64,000 nucleotides of DNA from Diospyros lotus (taxonomy: Eukaryota; Streptophyta; Magnoliopsida; Ericales; Ebenaceae): NCBI RefSeq assembly GCF_014633365.1, contig NC_068344.1, forward strand, positions 37,136,670-37,200,669, read 5' to 3'. Under the pieces are notes generated by a model. The model searched no databases, was not told the DNA's origin, and saw only the letters and a program-made list of their open reading frames with translations. A program made the translations under genes and the position numbers. Positions within the stretch are counted from its first letter, which is position 1, and each line of letters begins with the position of its first letter. Positions 46,240 through 58,163 of the stretch are shown piece by piece.

Positions 46240-49200
46240 TGTAAGGCCCGCTTCCGAATACTCGAAAGAAGGTCCTTACATGGATGATATAGAACAAAAC
46301 TAAACTCAACTCATTTCATTTCTAGCAGCGGAAAATTAATAAGATTTAATTACATTCCCAATATCTCATAACTCTAGGCTCGATGGCCATACAAAATAAT
46401 ATGAGGCTCAAATGCCATAACATTATAAATTTTCACTATTACAAAGCTCACCAAATCACTAACTAGGATCTTTAAAGCTAGGACGCGTCTCCGTACACCA
46501 CTATCCCTGGGTTGCAGTCCTATTGGACTCGCCCCCAATAACCGTCTTTCCTTTACCTGGAATGGCAAAGAAGATCAAGTGAGCCACAAGGCTCAGCAAG
46601 TTCGAGAAACAAGGAACAATATATATATGATTCAAGAACACGATGACACCAAGAAGAGTAATCAAGAACTCCACAATATATACAAGATTCATAATTCATG
46701 AATTATCAATTCAACTCAATATATCATCTCACCATGTATCCCTATGCAAATGTGCATAAAATTTCAATGTCATTATAAATTCTCACAGGCTCGCAAGCCA
46801 TCAATCAATACATGCAAGAGTGCATCATTTCATTATCAATATCAATTTCCCCGGCTCTCAAGCCATAATTCAATGCATGCAAAAGTGCATAATTTCATTA
46901 TCAATATCAATTTCCCCGGCTCTCAAGCCATAAATCAATGCATGCAAAAGTGCATAAGTTTCATAGAACCTCACAAATAAATATGGAGCCAACCTGCCGG
47001 GCTATGGCCACCTCGTCCCGTGCCAAGTGCTCTAGGGTACCCTTTCTCCCTCCGCGCAAAATAATAGGTGCGCAAAACATATATATATGAAACCTGTACA
47101 TGTATGCATCATGTATGCATTTGCCAACCACATGTATTTAAATTCCTGATTCTGCAATATTCATGCTGTTAACATCACTTACCCATACCGAGTATTTCCC
47201 CCATCATCAGATAAATTCAACATATCTTACTTCATAATGTTTACCACATTCAAGATGTAATTTATGACACAAAAATGCTTAATGTAATTTACAACACAAG
47301 AATACTTCTTTGAGAGATGCTATTTAATATTAAGTCTCGATTCGCCAGTTGAGGAGTATTATAAATTTAATAACTATTATTCCCATCATATGATTGTTGT
47401 GATTTCATTTAACCAGTGATAGTATGCATTTACTTGCATTCATGCTCATAGCTCAAATTCATTATTCGACCCCATGCAATCAAATGACCACACCACGTGA
47501 AATTGCTGACCAAACATAATCCTGAAATTTTCCTAAGGTAATGGACCAAATAGAACGTTTTTTGAAAATGTCTTCAACTTGAAAAACTAACTCCCGGTAA
47601 TTTGATTACTAGCATTTATTGTTGTAAAAATGATTTTTAATGAATTTTTCAAGAAACGGAAACTATGTATTTCGATGGTGGTAAAATTGCAAATTCATGG
47701 ATTTGTACTAAAACCAAAATTCTAACTTTTTATTTTTATGGATTTTGATTTTTTTGATATTTTTATTGAATCCAAATGGGGGGTACTTTCTTATTTACAT
47801 TTATGTATTAAAGTAAAGGAAAGTAAAATATAAATTAGGGAAAATGCAAACATTTACTTAAGTTAAGGAAAGGTAAATAAACAGGGTGAGAGCTGATAGC
47901 TCTCATTCAAAGGCATATGGGACGAGCTCGGGAACAGCTCGGTCTTGAGGTCGCAGCTTACGGAGAGAGCTCAAGAGACCTCGCGGGAAGGACAAGCGAA
48001 CGAGCTCGCGGTCAAGAGGTGAACGAGCTCGCGGTCAAGGGGTTCTTGAGGTCGCAGCTTATGGTCAGGCGCGCGGCAAGAGCTCGCGGCCAAGAGCTTG
48101 ACAGATGAGCTCGCGATTAAGCGGCCAGGGAGCTTATAGGTGTGAGCTTGCGGCAAAGAGCTGGAACGAGCTCGCGGAAAGAACTGGAACGAGCTCGCTA
48201 GAACATCAATGAAGCTGAACGTGTATATATATATATAACTGGGTTTGTCGAACAAAACAGGGGCATTCGAATGACTGTTTAAGCATGAATATATGATGGA
48301 TTAGCTAGGGTATTTACAAGTGGGTCTCATATATGGGTGAACAGTATATATTTATTTCCAGTTCAGCTTTTGCTGTTTGATGCGAGGCCTCCAAATACCT
48401 CAATAAAATCATTTGAATGGACTGAGCATTTTACATTCAAACACAGCACATATACATATAAGAAGCATTTGGATCAGCGAGCTCATTCAAAGGTGTTACA
48501 CACACAGATATATATATATATATATATATATACATTGAACACTGCTTCTTTGGATGCAGAACGAACAGAGGTTCTCATCCTCACCTAGCTATATAAAATG
48601 CCATTCACGAAGAAAGCTTGGGGTGAAAACAAACCCCATTTTGAGACCTCAAGAAGACTCCAACAGATACCCAGATTCACAGACTCAATGAACTCTAGCA
48701 GAGAGTGAACCATACGCAGCAACAAGCGTATAAATATATTTTATACATGTTTATATATATATAACCCCTCACAGTGAGTAAAATGAAGAGACTAACAGGG
48801 GGAACTTGCACGAGAAAATAAATAACAAGGGAGCTCGCACTGAAAATTAAGAGAGAGAGTAAGAAGAACTTGCCTGATAACTTTGCTACGCAGAAAAATC
48901 CTCCCTTCCTGAAGCTGCTATCAACTCAGACCAAAATACCAGCAACCAGGAGGGAAAATGGGAGATAAGGAGAAGAAGTCTTAGATAGGAAAGGAGAGTA
49001 CGCACAAGAGAAAAGGTCTCCAATGTAGATGAAACATGAAGAGGGCAATGCACAGTCTGCACCTGCCACTTGGTCGAAATGACCTGACTGCCCTTCACCT
49101 TTACAATGGTCAAAAGGAAGACCAAGGGCACTATTGACATTTGGGCCAATTTATTTTATTATGATTTTCTTTTAAGGATTTCAAGTTTCATCTCTCAATT

Positions 49201-49508
49201 GGGCTCAGCCCATGCTATGGGCCATTCCATAGCCCAACTTGCTAACCCAAAAATAAATTTTCATCATCCAAGCCCATTAATAATATAATTAAAATTCCAA
49301 GCACATCTTAATAGCCCAATCTATTTGGACTTTCCCCACATTTTTTTTTGGTTTCCATTTAAATAGGCTACAAAACTCTTATTTCAACCTACTCTTTATT
49401 TCAATAAACAAGGAAAAATATTTTCAACCCTCAATTAATTAAAACAAAAATTTTTGAACCCAAAATAAAATACTTGAAAACGTCTAGACCCCCTAACGGG
49501 TCGTTACA
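46240..49508 (-). repeat. 3' LTR of the minus-strand Gypsy element
   Basis: In minus sense it starts TGTAACGACCCGTTAG and ends GCGGGCCTTACA. It carries three near-identical ~64-bp repeats (aagccataaatcaatgcatgcaaaagtgcat-type, about 46780-46960), a GAGCTCGCGG-rich array (47917-48195) and (AT)n near 48505-48531. Confidence 0.9.
47917..48195. repeat. GAGCTCGCGG phrase array in the LTR
   Basis: About ten copies of gaacgagctcgcggtcaag-like phrases occur in 280 bases, each holding the palindrome GAGCTC. An identical array sits in the other LTR at 56225-56503. Confidence 0.85.
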
Positions 49509-49525
49509 GTTTCTCCCCCCCTTCA
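49509..49525 (-). other. Polypurine tract of the Gypsy element
   Basis: In minus sense: GAAGGGGGGGAGAAAC directly followed by the LTR start TGTAACG. It marks 49508/49509 as the internal/3'-LTR border. Confidence 0.8.
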
Positions 49526-49789
49526 AAGAATTTGGTCCCCAAATTCGCATCTAACCATACAAACAATTGGAAAGGAAATGCCTTTACTCATTCTCAATTT
49601 TTGCGAGCGACCTCGCCCTGATTGTGGCATTGCCACCGATCATTACAAAAGGATTTGATCTACACTGCCATCCCTTCTCTCATCGTTCTGAAATGTTCAA
49701 TGACATTTTCTCATATCACACATCGTGCATGACCTTTATGGTCTAAAGAAAATCAACCTCATGCTAGGAATCTAGCAATTACTTTCTTA

Positions 49790-50340
49790 ATGTTGATACG
49801 TGCCACACCGAGTGCACATCGACCACACAAGGCTAATTCATACATCATAGGTCAAATTCACACTAGGACTCTCGAAAGAGTCAATAGGACGAGGGTTGGG
49901 TTTCCCCAAGCTCCAAACATCGCACGCACCTCATGACATCATCCTTAACCATACATGGTCTCACATCTCAATTACTAAATCCCGGGGTTTCCGGTCTACA
50001 TAACTTTCCTATCTATCTTGGGCCGTCTCCACCTAGGCCCTAACGGTTCAAATTTCTCAGATGATTTCTCAATAACTCAGGGTCCCGATAAGGCCAGATA
50101 TCCATCCTCCTCCCAACATACTGGCATCCTACATAGACTGCTATAAAACACATCATAGGGTGGTGTCCCAATACTGGCATGGTAACTGTTGTCGTAAGCG
50201 AACTCCACTAATGGGGGATGATCGCCCTAACTACCAAGGAAATCCAACACACGTGCCAGTAGCATCTTCTCTAATGCCTGAAGAGTTCTCTTCGTTTATC
50301 CGCCAATCTGCGAACGAGAAATAGTACTTAACTCCCACCT
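49790..50340 (-). pseudogene. Gypsy integrase relic
   Basis: The minus strand reads RTLQALEKMLLARVLDF, then DHPPLVEFAYDNSYHASIGT with PPYDVFYSSLCRMPVCW. This is the C-terminal half of the integrase catalytic core and the start of the C-terminal region (ending near a DHV...GAWGNP-like stretch). Stops and frameshifts are frequent, so no product is possible. Confidence 0.75.
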
Positions 50341-50682
50341 AGCTCCCGAGGCAACATATGGCACTTCACAAAATACTTGACAAAATACCGTGCAATCTTA
50401 CTATTTCTTCAATATACATCTCTGCCCAATGATTTAGGGAAAACATTTTCTTAATTAGCCAAGAGGGGCTGATTTAGTCATCTCGACTACTATTACCCCA
50501 AACGACCTTGTTCTCTTTGCCATCCTAGGCAATCTCTATGCAAGGTCCATGGGAGCATTATCCTACTTCCACTTCAAGCTGATAACAATTGCATTGAATC
50601 TACGAGTTTCTGATGTTCAGCCTTAACTTGCTGACACATTAGACATTGTGAAGACACATCTCACCACATCTCTCATTAAATC

Positions 50683-51327
50683 TGTTATACACATTTCCTT
50701 CATCATTCCTTATGGTCCAGACTCAGTCCAAATGGCCGGCCCAATCGCTCGAAGCCCAGAAAGCCCAGGCGACCTCGCCAAAGAAAGTTCGTACACCATC
50801 AAAACTCGAATCTCGTAAAGCGAGCACCTCACGAGCTCCTGGCAAAGCCCCTAGCGAGCTTTCAACGATCGACTAACGAGCTCCCAGCAAAGCCCTCAGT
50901 TCGCTGGACCATCCAGATCGCTGGCCTAAGACCTCCAGCTTGCATAAGTGGCAGAGCTGATGAGAAGTCAAGGGGAGGGTCCATTTACTTTACCTGCAAC
51001 AGCCCATACTCCTCGTAATGAGGATCTCATTCCCAATTTTGTGTAGATGATAAGGGCTGTTTGTCCCACAAAATGTCATCTTTATATTTCTATATGTTAT
51101 CTAAGTTGTAAATGCCTCTCATTATAAATAGGAATCAAAGATGCTATGAGGGTACAAGGAGAATAATCAAACACCGCCATTATGAAAGAATAATCAGAGG
51201 GCGGTAGTGAAGTGGGCATCATTCCGACCATACCCCGTGAAAATTGCTTGTGTTAACTCATATCTAGAACTTTTGTTTTCTTCTTCTTGGCAAACGAATC
51301 ACGGTCGGCTGAAATTGAACGTCGACA
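50683..51327 (+). mobile_element. Old solo LTR of the third (Tat-like) family, TSD AAATC
   Basis: It begins TGTTATACACATTTCC, ends AACGTCGACA and is flanked by AAATC at 50678-50682 and 51328-51332. It aligns along its length with the intact LTR at 59351-60058 but with many substitutions and some deletions (645 versus 708 bp). It separates the integrase relic from the RT relic. Confidence 0.85.
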
Positions 51328-51332
51328 AAATC

Positions 51333-51850
51333 GTTCCAAGTGACTAACATAATGCACCTTACAAGCCTCAGATAGGGTCCACAAGGAAACCACTTCCTTC
51401 AATCAAATTTGCATTTGCTAACTATAGTATACATTCTGCAATTTCCCATTTGTACAAGTAACCCTTAGGTATTCCCGATGAGTCTCTTCACTCGACGAAT
51501 ATATGACCATTCCATCAATAGCACTACAATATCCCTTTTTTGAGATGACTTATTTCCCACCTTACCATTTATTGATACTACCCTGACCACATGCCAATCT
51601 TAAAAGATACATCGCCTTAACACCCAATCTAACAATTTGTCCACTTACGGTGGAGGTTCTTACTTGTTATAGTTATTTACTTCGAGTACTACAATCTATG
51701 CATGTTTTAAATCCCCCACGTTTCCTCCTCATAGAATATTAAGACTCTTTCCTAATGAATACACTTGAGCGAGCACTATCCTTGTTTTGGAATAATTTCA
51801 CCATGAGTTCCTGCAACTTCATTTCTCCCACTATATCCTTCTCATTTAAT
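51333..51850 (-). pseudogene. Gypsy reverse transcriptase relic
   Basis: In minus sense: FIRKES...GGFKTCIDC, then SAIDGMVIYSSSEETHREYL, matching RT blocks around the (R/K)xCIDY and FxDDxLVYS motifs. The second catalytic Asp of the DD pair is Gly. Many stops. Same strand and order as expected for the element. Confidence 0.7.
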
Positions 51851-52929
51851 ACGTTTACTTATCCGATTTGATCATAGATCCTTCACTTCCCGAGTCACTA
51901 TAGGTCGTCGCCTGACGTTCTTATTTCCTTTTCCTTAAGTTAACAATGGTGGTTTTCTTCTTAATTACGCATTACTATATGCTGACCCATGTAAAATCGG
52001 TACATTACAATATCGCGAACCACATGAACTCGTATATATATATATATATATATATATAGATAACATTATTGCAATAATTATTATTTCATATGGTATTAGA
52101 AAACCAAGTCCAGCATCAACACAGTCACCAAACGAAAGGGCACTGGCGACCGTTCGCGACCGGTCGACAGCTCCTTACCATCTGTTGACAGCTGCTATGC
52201 TAAATAAGGCTCTCACCTCATTACTTATTTCCCCTTAGCCACGCACTAGCCTGCCGTTTTCGTATTACATTTTTCCTCTTATTATAGGCTAACCTATATT
52301 TTACATATATACATAATCGTATGCGTACGAACTCTCGATCCAAAATCCCAATTAGTTATTTCCATGAGTAATTACATGAGCCGCTCCTAGGGTCCCAATC
52401 CTAGCTTTTCCTTAATACAACTACGTACTCACCCTGGTTAGCTCACTTGTGGTTACTATACTTCCCTCGAAACCTCATCATTTATTACCGAATTATCTCC
52501 TACTCACATGCTTCACAAGTATTTACATTTCTAACTGATTACAATTACACTGTCCATATGTCGCGTCCCTTAGCCCATGATCATAATTCGGTGACACTCG
52601 ATTCGTCAAGCTTTCTTTCTCATGAGAGCGATTATTTCCCTTTTTAAGGCCTCGAGAGTTAACATGCCACCCTTAGGTTGTGCTTGCTCCAATACATACT
52701 AGTTAACCAAAATATAATCTATCCAATCCAACATCATGACATACCATTCATTCACCCTGCCATACATGTATGATAATTTCTACACAACTAATATTCTTAA
52801 ATGGTCTTAGTTGCGACAAAACAAAGTTTTGGATACATTTTGCTTCTACATTCAATACATTCCATTCATACTTCCATTACTACATAGATTCAAGCTAACG
52901 CTTACAAATTTTCCAATACAGCACCCTTA
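51851..52929 (-). other. Internal region of the Gypsy element without recognisable genes
   Basis: Protease and early RT should lie here, but I could not recognise either. An (AT)n run is at about 52028-52058, and a ggtcgac-containing phrase lies near 52150-52190. Confidence 0.4.
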
Positions 52930-53553
52930 CTAAACAATGCTCTCCGCGTCCCCCTCGACACGAGACGTGGCCTCATCTGCCCAGCAATCTAGGTATCCAT
53001 CGCTACCTACGCTTGATTCAGGTCCAGTAGTTTCCTTCCTCTGATAACTCGGTCCCCATTCCACGGCCTCTGAAGGAATGTCCCCACAAATGGTCTTGCC
53101 TTCAGCTGAGTCATAAGGTAGGGTCTGACATGGTTCCCATAGCTCAGCTTGCTGCCTCACCGCCGTAGCAAAATCATCAAAATGGAACCGAAGATGCATA
53201 TCCAGCATCATGACTCTAGTAAGTTGTCCCCATGCTTCATTCATGAACTTCTTTGTGAACAAGACCTGCTTCTCCGGAAGGCCCCACAGGGGTTCATGTG
53301 TACCCAACTGAAATACTGTTTCCACTCGGTCCAGATAACTCAGCACGGGCTCATCTTCTCGTTGCCTTCCTCCACGTACCAAGAGTAGCTCTTCCTCCCA
53401 GCGATGCCAAAGCAAATCTAATTCCCCAAGACTTGGCTCTAGCATCCACCATCTTGGTTCTCCAGAATCCATGCTAAGGTGTTCCCAAAATCTGCAAGCA
53501 AGGTCAAGTGTCAAATCCTTTACCAAAATAGACCATTTCTCCCCAAACACCAT
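52930..53553 (-). CDS. Gag-like ORF of the Gypsy element, 207 aa
   Basis: This is the only substantial open frame in the element's interior, placed about 270 bases after the primer site, where gag belongs. The middle (LWHRWEEELLLVRGG, EPVLSYLDRVETVFQL, LPEKQVLFTKKFMNEAWGQL, FDDFATAVRQQAELWE) has the pattern of the retrotransposon Gag core: a Trp-rich start, then a segment on chain assembly and the LPE..F..... helix. No CCHC zinc knuckle is present, so it may be a shortened Gag. Intactness beside a dead pol suggests selection on gag or chance. Confidence 0.5.
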   Translation of the reverse strand: MVFGEKWSILVKDLTLDLACRFWEHLSMDSGEPRWWMLEPSLGELDLLWHRWEEELLLVRGGRQREDEPVLSYLDRVETVFQLGTHEPLWGLPEKQVLFTKKFMNEAWGQLTRVMMLDMHLRFHFDDFATAVRQQAELWEPCQTLPYDSAEGKTICGDIPSEAVEWGPSYQRKETTGPESSVGSDGYLDCWADEATSRVEGDAESIV

Positions 53554-53825
53554 AATTAGAACACATACGCCTCATTACTAATACCCTCCTAACCATTCCT
53601 ATGGGATGACAAGAATACTTACATATACATATGTATATAAGGGGGGTGTTCTAACCTTGCCCTCAAGTTAGTGGCTTCTTGCCATGAGCACCCATTTTTC
53701 TCATTCCTAGCCATTTTTGAACATTATTCTAATACACTTCTAAATTTTGGACTACTAATCTTAGTCCTAACTCTACCCATCACTCCTAGGTGTACAGAGA
53801 CTCCATTTACTCCTAACCTACGCTC

Positions 53826-53837
53826 TGATACCAAAAT
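53826..53837 (-). other. Primer binding site, tRNA-iMet type
   Basis: In minus sense the bases right after the LTR end are ATTTTGGTATCAGAGCG. TGGTATCAGAGC is the standard plant initiator-Met tRNA primer complement. The site is separated from the LTR by four bases. Confidence 0.85.
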
Positions 53838-56800
53838 TGTAAGGCCCGCTTCCGAATACTCGAAAGAAGGTCCTTACATGGATGATATAGAACAAAACTA
53901 AACTCAACTCATTTCATTTCTAGCAGCGGAAAATTAATAAGATTTAATTACATTCCCAATATCTCATAACTCTAGGCTCGATGGCCATACAAAATAATAT
54001 GAGGCTCAAATGCCATAACATTATAAATTTTCACTATTACAAAGCTCACCAAATCACTAACTAGGATCTTTAAAGCTAGGACGCGTCTCCGTACACCACT
54101 ATCCCTGGGTTGCAGTCCTATTGGACTCGCCCCCAATAACCGTCTTTCCTTTACCTGGAATGGCAAAGAAGATCAAGTGAGCCACAAGGCTCAGCAAGTT
54201 CGAGAAACAAGGAACAATATATATATGATTCAAGAACACGATGACACCAAGAAGAGTAATCAAGAACTCCACAATATATACAAGATTCATAATTCATGAA
54301 TTATCAATTCAACTCAATATATCATCTCACCATGTATCCCTATGCAAATGTGCATAAAATTTCAATGTCATTATAAATTCTCACAGGCTCGCAAGCCATC
54401 AATCAATACATGCAAGAGTGCATCATTTCATTATCAATATCAATTTCCCCGGCTCTCAAGCCATAATTCAATGCATGCAAAAGTGCATAATTTCATTATC
54501 AATATCAATTTCCCCGGCTCTCAAGCCATAAATCAATGCATGCAAAAGTGCATAAGTTTCATAGAACCTCACAAATAAATATGGAGCCAACCTGCCGGGC
54601 TATGGCCACCTCGTCCCGTGCCAAGTGCTCTAGGGTACCCTTTCTCCCTCCGCGCAAAATAATAGGTGCGCAAAACATATATATATGAAACCTGTACATG
54701 TATGCATCATGTATGCATTTGCCAACCACATGTATTTAAATTCCTGATTCTGCAATATTCATGCTGTTAACATCACTTACCCATACCGAGTATTTCCCCC
54801 ATCATCAGATAAATTCAACATATCTTACTTCATAATGTTTACCACATTCAAGATGTAATTTATGACACAAAAATGCTTAATGTAATTTACAACACAAGAA
54901 TACTTCTTTGAGAGATGCTATTTAATATTAAGTCTCGATTCGCCAGTTGAGGAGTATTATAAATTTAATAACTATTATTCCCATCATATGATTGTTGTGA
55001 TTTCATTTAACCAGTGATAGTATGTGTCGACGTTTGATTTCGGCCGACCGTGATTCGTTTTGGGCCGCGGTGAGTCAATCCAAAAAAATACCGAGAAGGA
55101 AGGAAGAAAACCCCCCCCTCCCCCCAAAGTTCCAAGCGTGTACACCAGAATCTTTTACGTGGTTCGGCCAGAACGATGCCTAGTCCACGGCCGCCCTCTG
55201 ATCATTCTCCCAGAGTGGCGGTATCTGATTATTCTTTTTTCTCTGTCTCCTCCCTCTTTGCCCCTCATGGCCCCCTTTATTTCCATTTTTCTCGAGGGAC
55301 TTTTACAATCTAGATAATATATAAAAATACAGTGTTTGTATAATGGGGGACAAATAGTTCTTACCGCCTTCGCAAGACCGGGAGTGGGATCCTCATTACG
55401 AGGGGCATGGGCTGTTACAGATAAAGTGATCGGACCCTACCTCTGACTTCTCAGCAGCTTTGCCGCTCATGCGAGCTGGAGATTTTAGGCGAGCGACCTG
55501 GATGGCCCAGCGATCTGGAGGATATTTCAGGAGCTCGTTAGTCGATTGCTCCGAGCTCGTTGGGGGATTACCGGGAGCTCGCCATACGCTCGCTTTACGA
55601 GTTCCGGGTCTTTGATGGAGGCTGGACCTTCCTTGACGAGGTCGTCCGGGCCTTCTCGGCCTTGGGTGATTGGGCCGGTCTATCGGACCGAGTCTGGCCC
55701 ATGCGGGGAGATGCGGGAAATACATATAACAGTATGCATTTACTTGCATTCATGCTCATAGCTCAAATTCATTATTCGACCCCATGCAATCAAATGACCA
55801 CACCACGTGAAATTGCTGACCAAACATAATCCTGAAATTTTCCTAAGGTAATGGACCAAATAGAACGTTTTTTGAAAATGTCTTCAACTTGAAAAACTAA
55901 CTCCCGGTAATTTGATTACTAGCATTTATTGTTGTAAAAATGATTTTTAATGAATTTTTCAAGAAACGGAAACTATGTATTTCGATGGTGGTAAAATTGC
56001 AAATTCATGGATTTGTACTAAAACCAAAATTCTAACTTTTTATTTTTATGGATTTTGATTTTTTTGATATTTTTATTGAATCCAAATGGGGGGTACTTTC
56101 TTATTTACATTTATGTATTAAAGTAAAGGAAAGTAAAATATAAATTAGGGAAAATGCAAACATTTACTTAAGTTAAGGAAAGGTAAATAAACAGGGTGAG
56201 AGCTGATAGCTCTCATTCAAAGGCATATGGGACGAGCTCGGGAACAGCTCGGTCTTGAGGTCGCAGCTTACGGAGAGAGCTCAAGAGACCTCGCGGGAAG
56301 GACAAGCGAACGAGCTCGCGGTCAAGAGGTGAACGAGCTCGCGGTCAAGGGGTTCTTGAGGTCGCAGCTTATGGTCAGGCGCGCGGCAAGAGCTCGCGGC
56401 CAAGAGCTTGACAGATGAGCTCGCGATTAAGCGGCCAGGGAGCTTATAGGTGTGAGCTTGCGGCAAAGAGCTGGAACGAGCTCGCGGAAAGAACTGGAAC
56501 GAGCTCGCTAGAACATCAATGAAGCTGAACGTGTATATATATATATAACTGGGTTTGTCGAACAAAACAGGGGCATTCGAATGACTGTTTAAGCATGAAT
56601 ATATGATGGATTAGCTAGGGTATTTACAAGTGGGTCTCATATATGGGTGAACAGTATATATTTATTTCCAGTTCAGCTTTTGCTGTTTGATGCGAGGCCT
56701 CCAAATACCTCAATAAAATCATTTGAATGGACTGAGCATTTTACATTCAAACACAGCACATATACATATAAGAAGCATTTGGATCAGCGAGCTCATTCAA

Positions 56801-57814
56801 AGGTGTTACACACACAGATATATATATATATATATATACATTGAACACTGCTTCTTTGGATGCAGAACGAACAGAGGTTCTCATCCTCACCTAGCTATAT
56901 AAAATGCCATTCACGAAGAAAGCTTGGGGTGAAAACAAACCCCATTTTGAGACCTCAAGAAGACTCCAACAGATACCCAGATTCACAGACTCAATGAACT
57001 CTAGCAGAGAGTGAACCATACGCAGCAACAAGCGTATAAATATATTTTATACATGTTTATATATATATAACCCCTCACAGTGAGTAAAATGAAGAGACTA
57101 ACAGGGGGAACTTGCACGAGAAAATAAATAACAAGGGAGCTCGCACTGAAAATTAAGAGAGAGAGTAAGAAGAACTTGCCTGATAACTTTGCTACGCAGA
57201 AAAATCCTCCCTTCCTGAAGCTGCTATCAACTCAGACCAAAATACCAGCAACCAGGAGGGAAAATGGGAGATAAGGAGAAGAAGTCTTAGATAGGAAAGG
57301 AGAGTACGCACAAGAGAAAAGGTCTCCAATGTAGATGAAACATGAAGAGGGCAATGCACAGTCTGCACCTGCCACTTGGTCGAAATGACCTGACTGCCCT
57401 TCACCTTTACAATGGTCAAAAGGAAGACCAAGGGCACTATTGACATTTGGGCCAATTTATTTTATTATGATTTTCTTTTAAGGATTTCAAGTTTCATCTC
57501 TCAATTGGGCTCAGCCCATGCTATGGGCCATTCCATAGCCCAACTTGCTAACCCAAAAATAAATTTTCATCATCCAAGCCCATTAATAATATAATTAAAA
57601 TTCCAAGCACATCTTAATAGCCCAATCTATTTGGACTTTCCCCACATTTTTTTTTGGTTTCCATTTAAATAGGCTACAAAACTCTTATTTCAACCTACTC
57701 TTTATTTCAATAAACAAGGAAAAATATTTTCAACCCTCAATTAATTAAAACAAAAATTTTTGAACCCAAAATAAAATACTTGAAAACGTCTAGACCCCCT
57801 AACGGGTCGTTACA
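53838..57814 (-). repeat. 5' LTR of the minus-strand Gypsy element, interrupted by a solo LTR
   Basis: Same sequence as 46240-49508 apart from a 4-bp shorter (AT)n run and a 707-bp solo LTR plus 5-bp duplication at 55025-55736. It ends GTCGTTACA at 57814, followed by the TSD TTTTT. Confidence 0.9.
55025..55731 (-). mobile_element. Young solo LTR of the third family inside the 5' LTR, TSD GTATG
   Basis: It runs TGTCGACGTTTGATTTC to ATACATATAACA in plus sense, flanked by GTATG at 55020-55024 and 55732-55736. The sister LTR (47410 region) shows the empty site. It is the reverse complement of the LTR at 59351-60058, with a one-base homopolymer difference (8 versus 9 C) the only change I noticed. 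Confidence 0.92.
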
Positions 57815-57819
57815 TTTTT

Positions 57820-58163
57820 AATTTTTATATTATTTTTTTTCCGTGTTTTAGCGACGGGTGAACCCCGTCACTAAATATTTTTATTTTTTAGCTATTTTAT
57901 TTCTTTTTTTAGCGACTTTTGTATTTTAAATTTATTGTTTTTGTTCTTTTTTAGTGATGAATTTTTTCATCGCTAAATTTTTAAATTTATAAAAAATAAA
58001 AACATTTATTTAGGGATAGATTATCCTGTCGTTAAATTTAGCGACGGGAGGCCATCGCTGATTCTGTTACTAAATTAAAAAAAATATTTAAAAACTTCAG
58101 CGACTGAAATTCGTCACTAATCCGTCTCTAATTTGGTCGCTAAATAGTGTATTTGTTGTAGTG
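57820..58163. repeat. CACTA right sub-terminal repeats and terminus
   Basis: Continues the cluster broken at 46234. It has tagcgacgggtgaaccccgtcactaa-type repeats and ends with atttgttgtagtg at 58163. Confidence 0.7.

Larger units (their letters stand above)
46240..57814 (-). mobile_element. Ty3/Gypsy chromovirus-like retrotransposon with dead pol, TSD TTTTT
   Basis: Long LTRs at 46240-49508 and 53838-57814 are flanked by TTTTT (46235-46239 and 57815-57819). Orientation is minus: a tRNA-iMet-type primer site (TGGTATCAGAGC) abuts the LTR at 53837, and a polypurine tract abuts the other LTR at 49509. Minus-strand order is gag-like frame, RT relic, integrase relic, as in Gypsy. LTR lengths agree to 4 bp (3269 versus 3265 after removing the nested solo LTR and its TSD), explained by one (AT)n run. 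The stretches I compared show no substitutions, so insertion is recent. It must have moved with proteins supplied in trans. Confidence 0.9.
39955..58163. mobile_element. CACTA (En/Spm) element, non-autonomous, hosting a nested Gypsy retrotransposon
   Basis: The left end is CACTACAAGAAATTCG, and the right end in reverse complement is CACTACAACAAATACA. Both are followed 20-28 bases in by ATTTAGCGAC. Sub-terminal 'tagcgacgg' repeats fill 39974-40720, 43020-43320, 44965-46234 and 57830-58150. No transposase relic is visible, and without the nested retrotransposon the length is about 6.6 kb. The flanking triplets (ata / tat) do not match, so either one end has mutated or two related CACTA copies are merged (internal repeat clusters at 43.0-43.3 and 45.0-46.2 kb would fit that). 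Confidence 0.65.

Noticed and set aside
46374..46980. Small frames duplicated at 53972-54578
   Set aside because: Identical because both lie in the two LTRs of one element; the duplication is structural, not a gene pair.
55060..55317. Pro-rich frames inside the third-family LTR (also 59765-60049)
   Set aside because: The two nearly identical LTR copies are open in different lengths because of a homopolymer indel; no coding role expected in an LTR.
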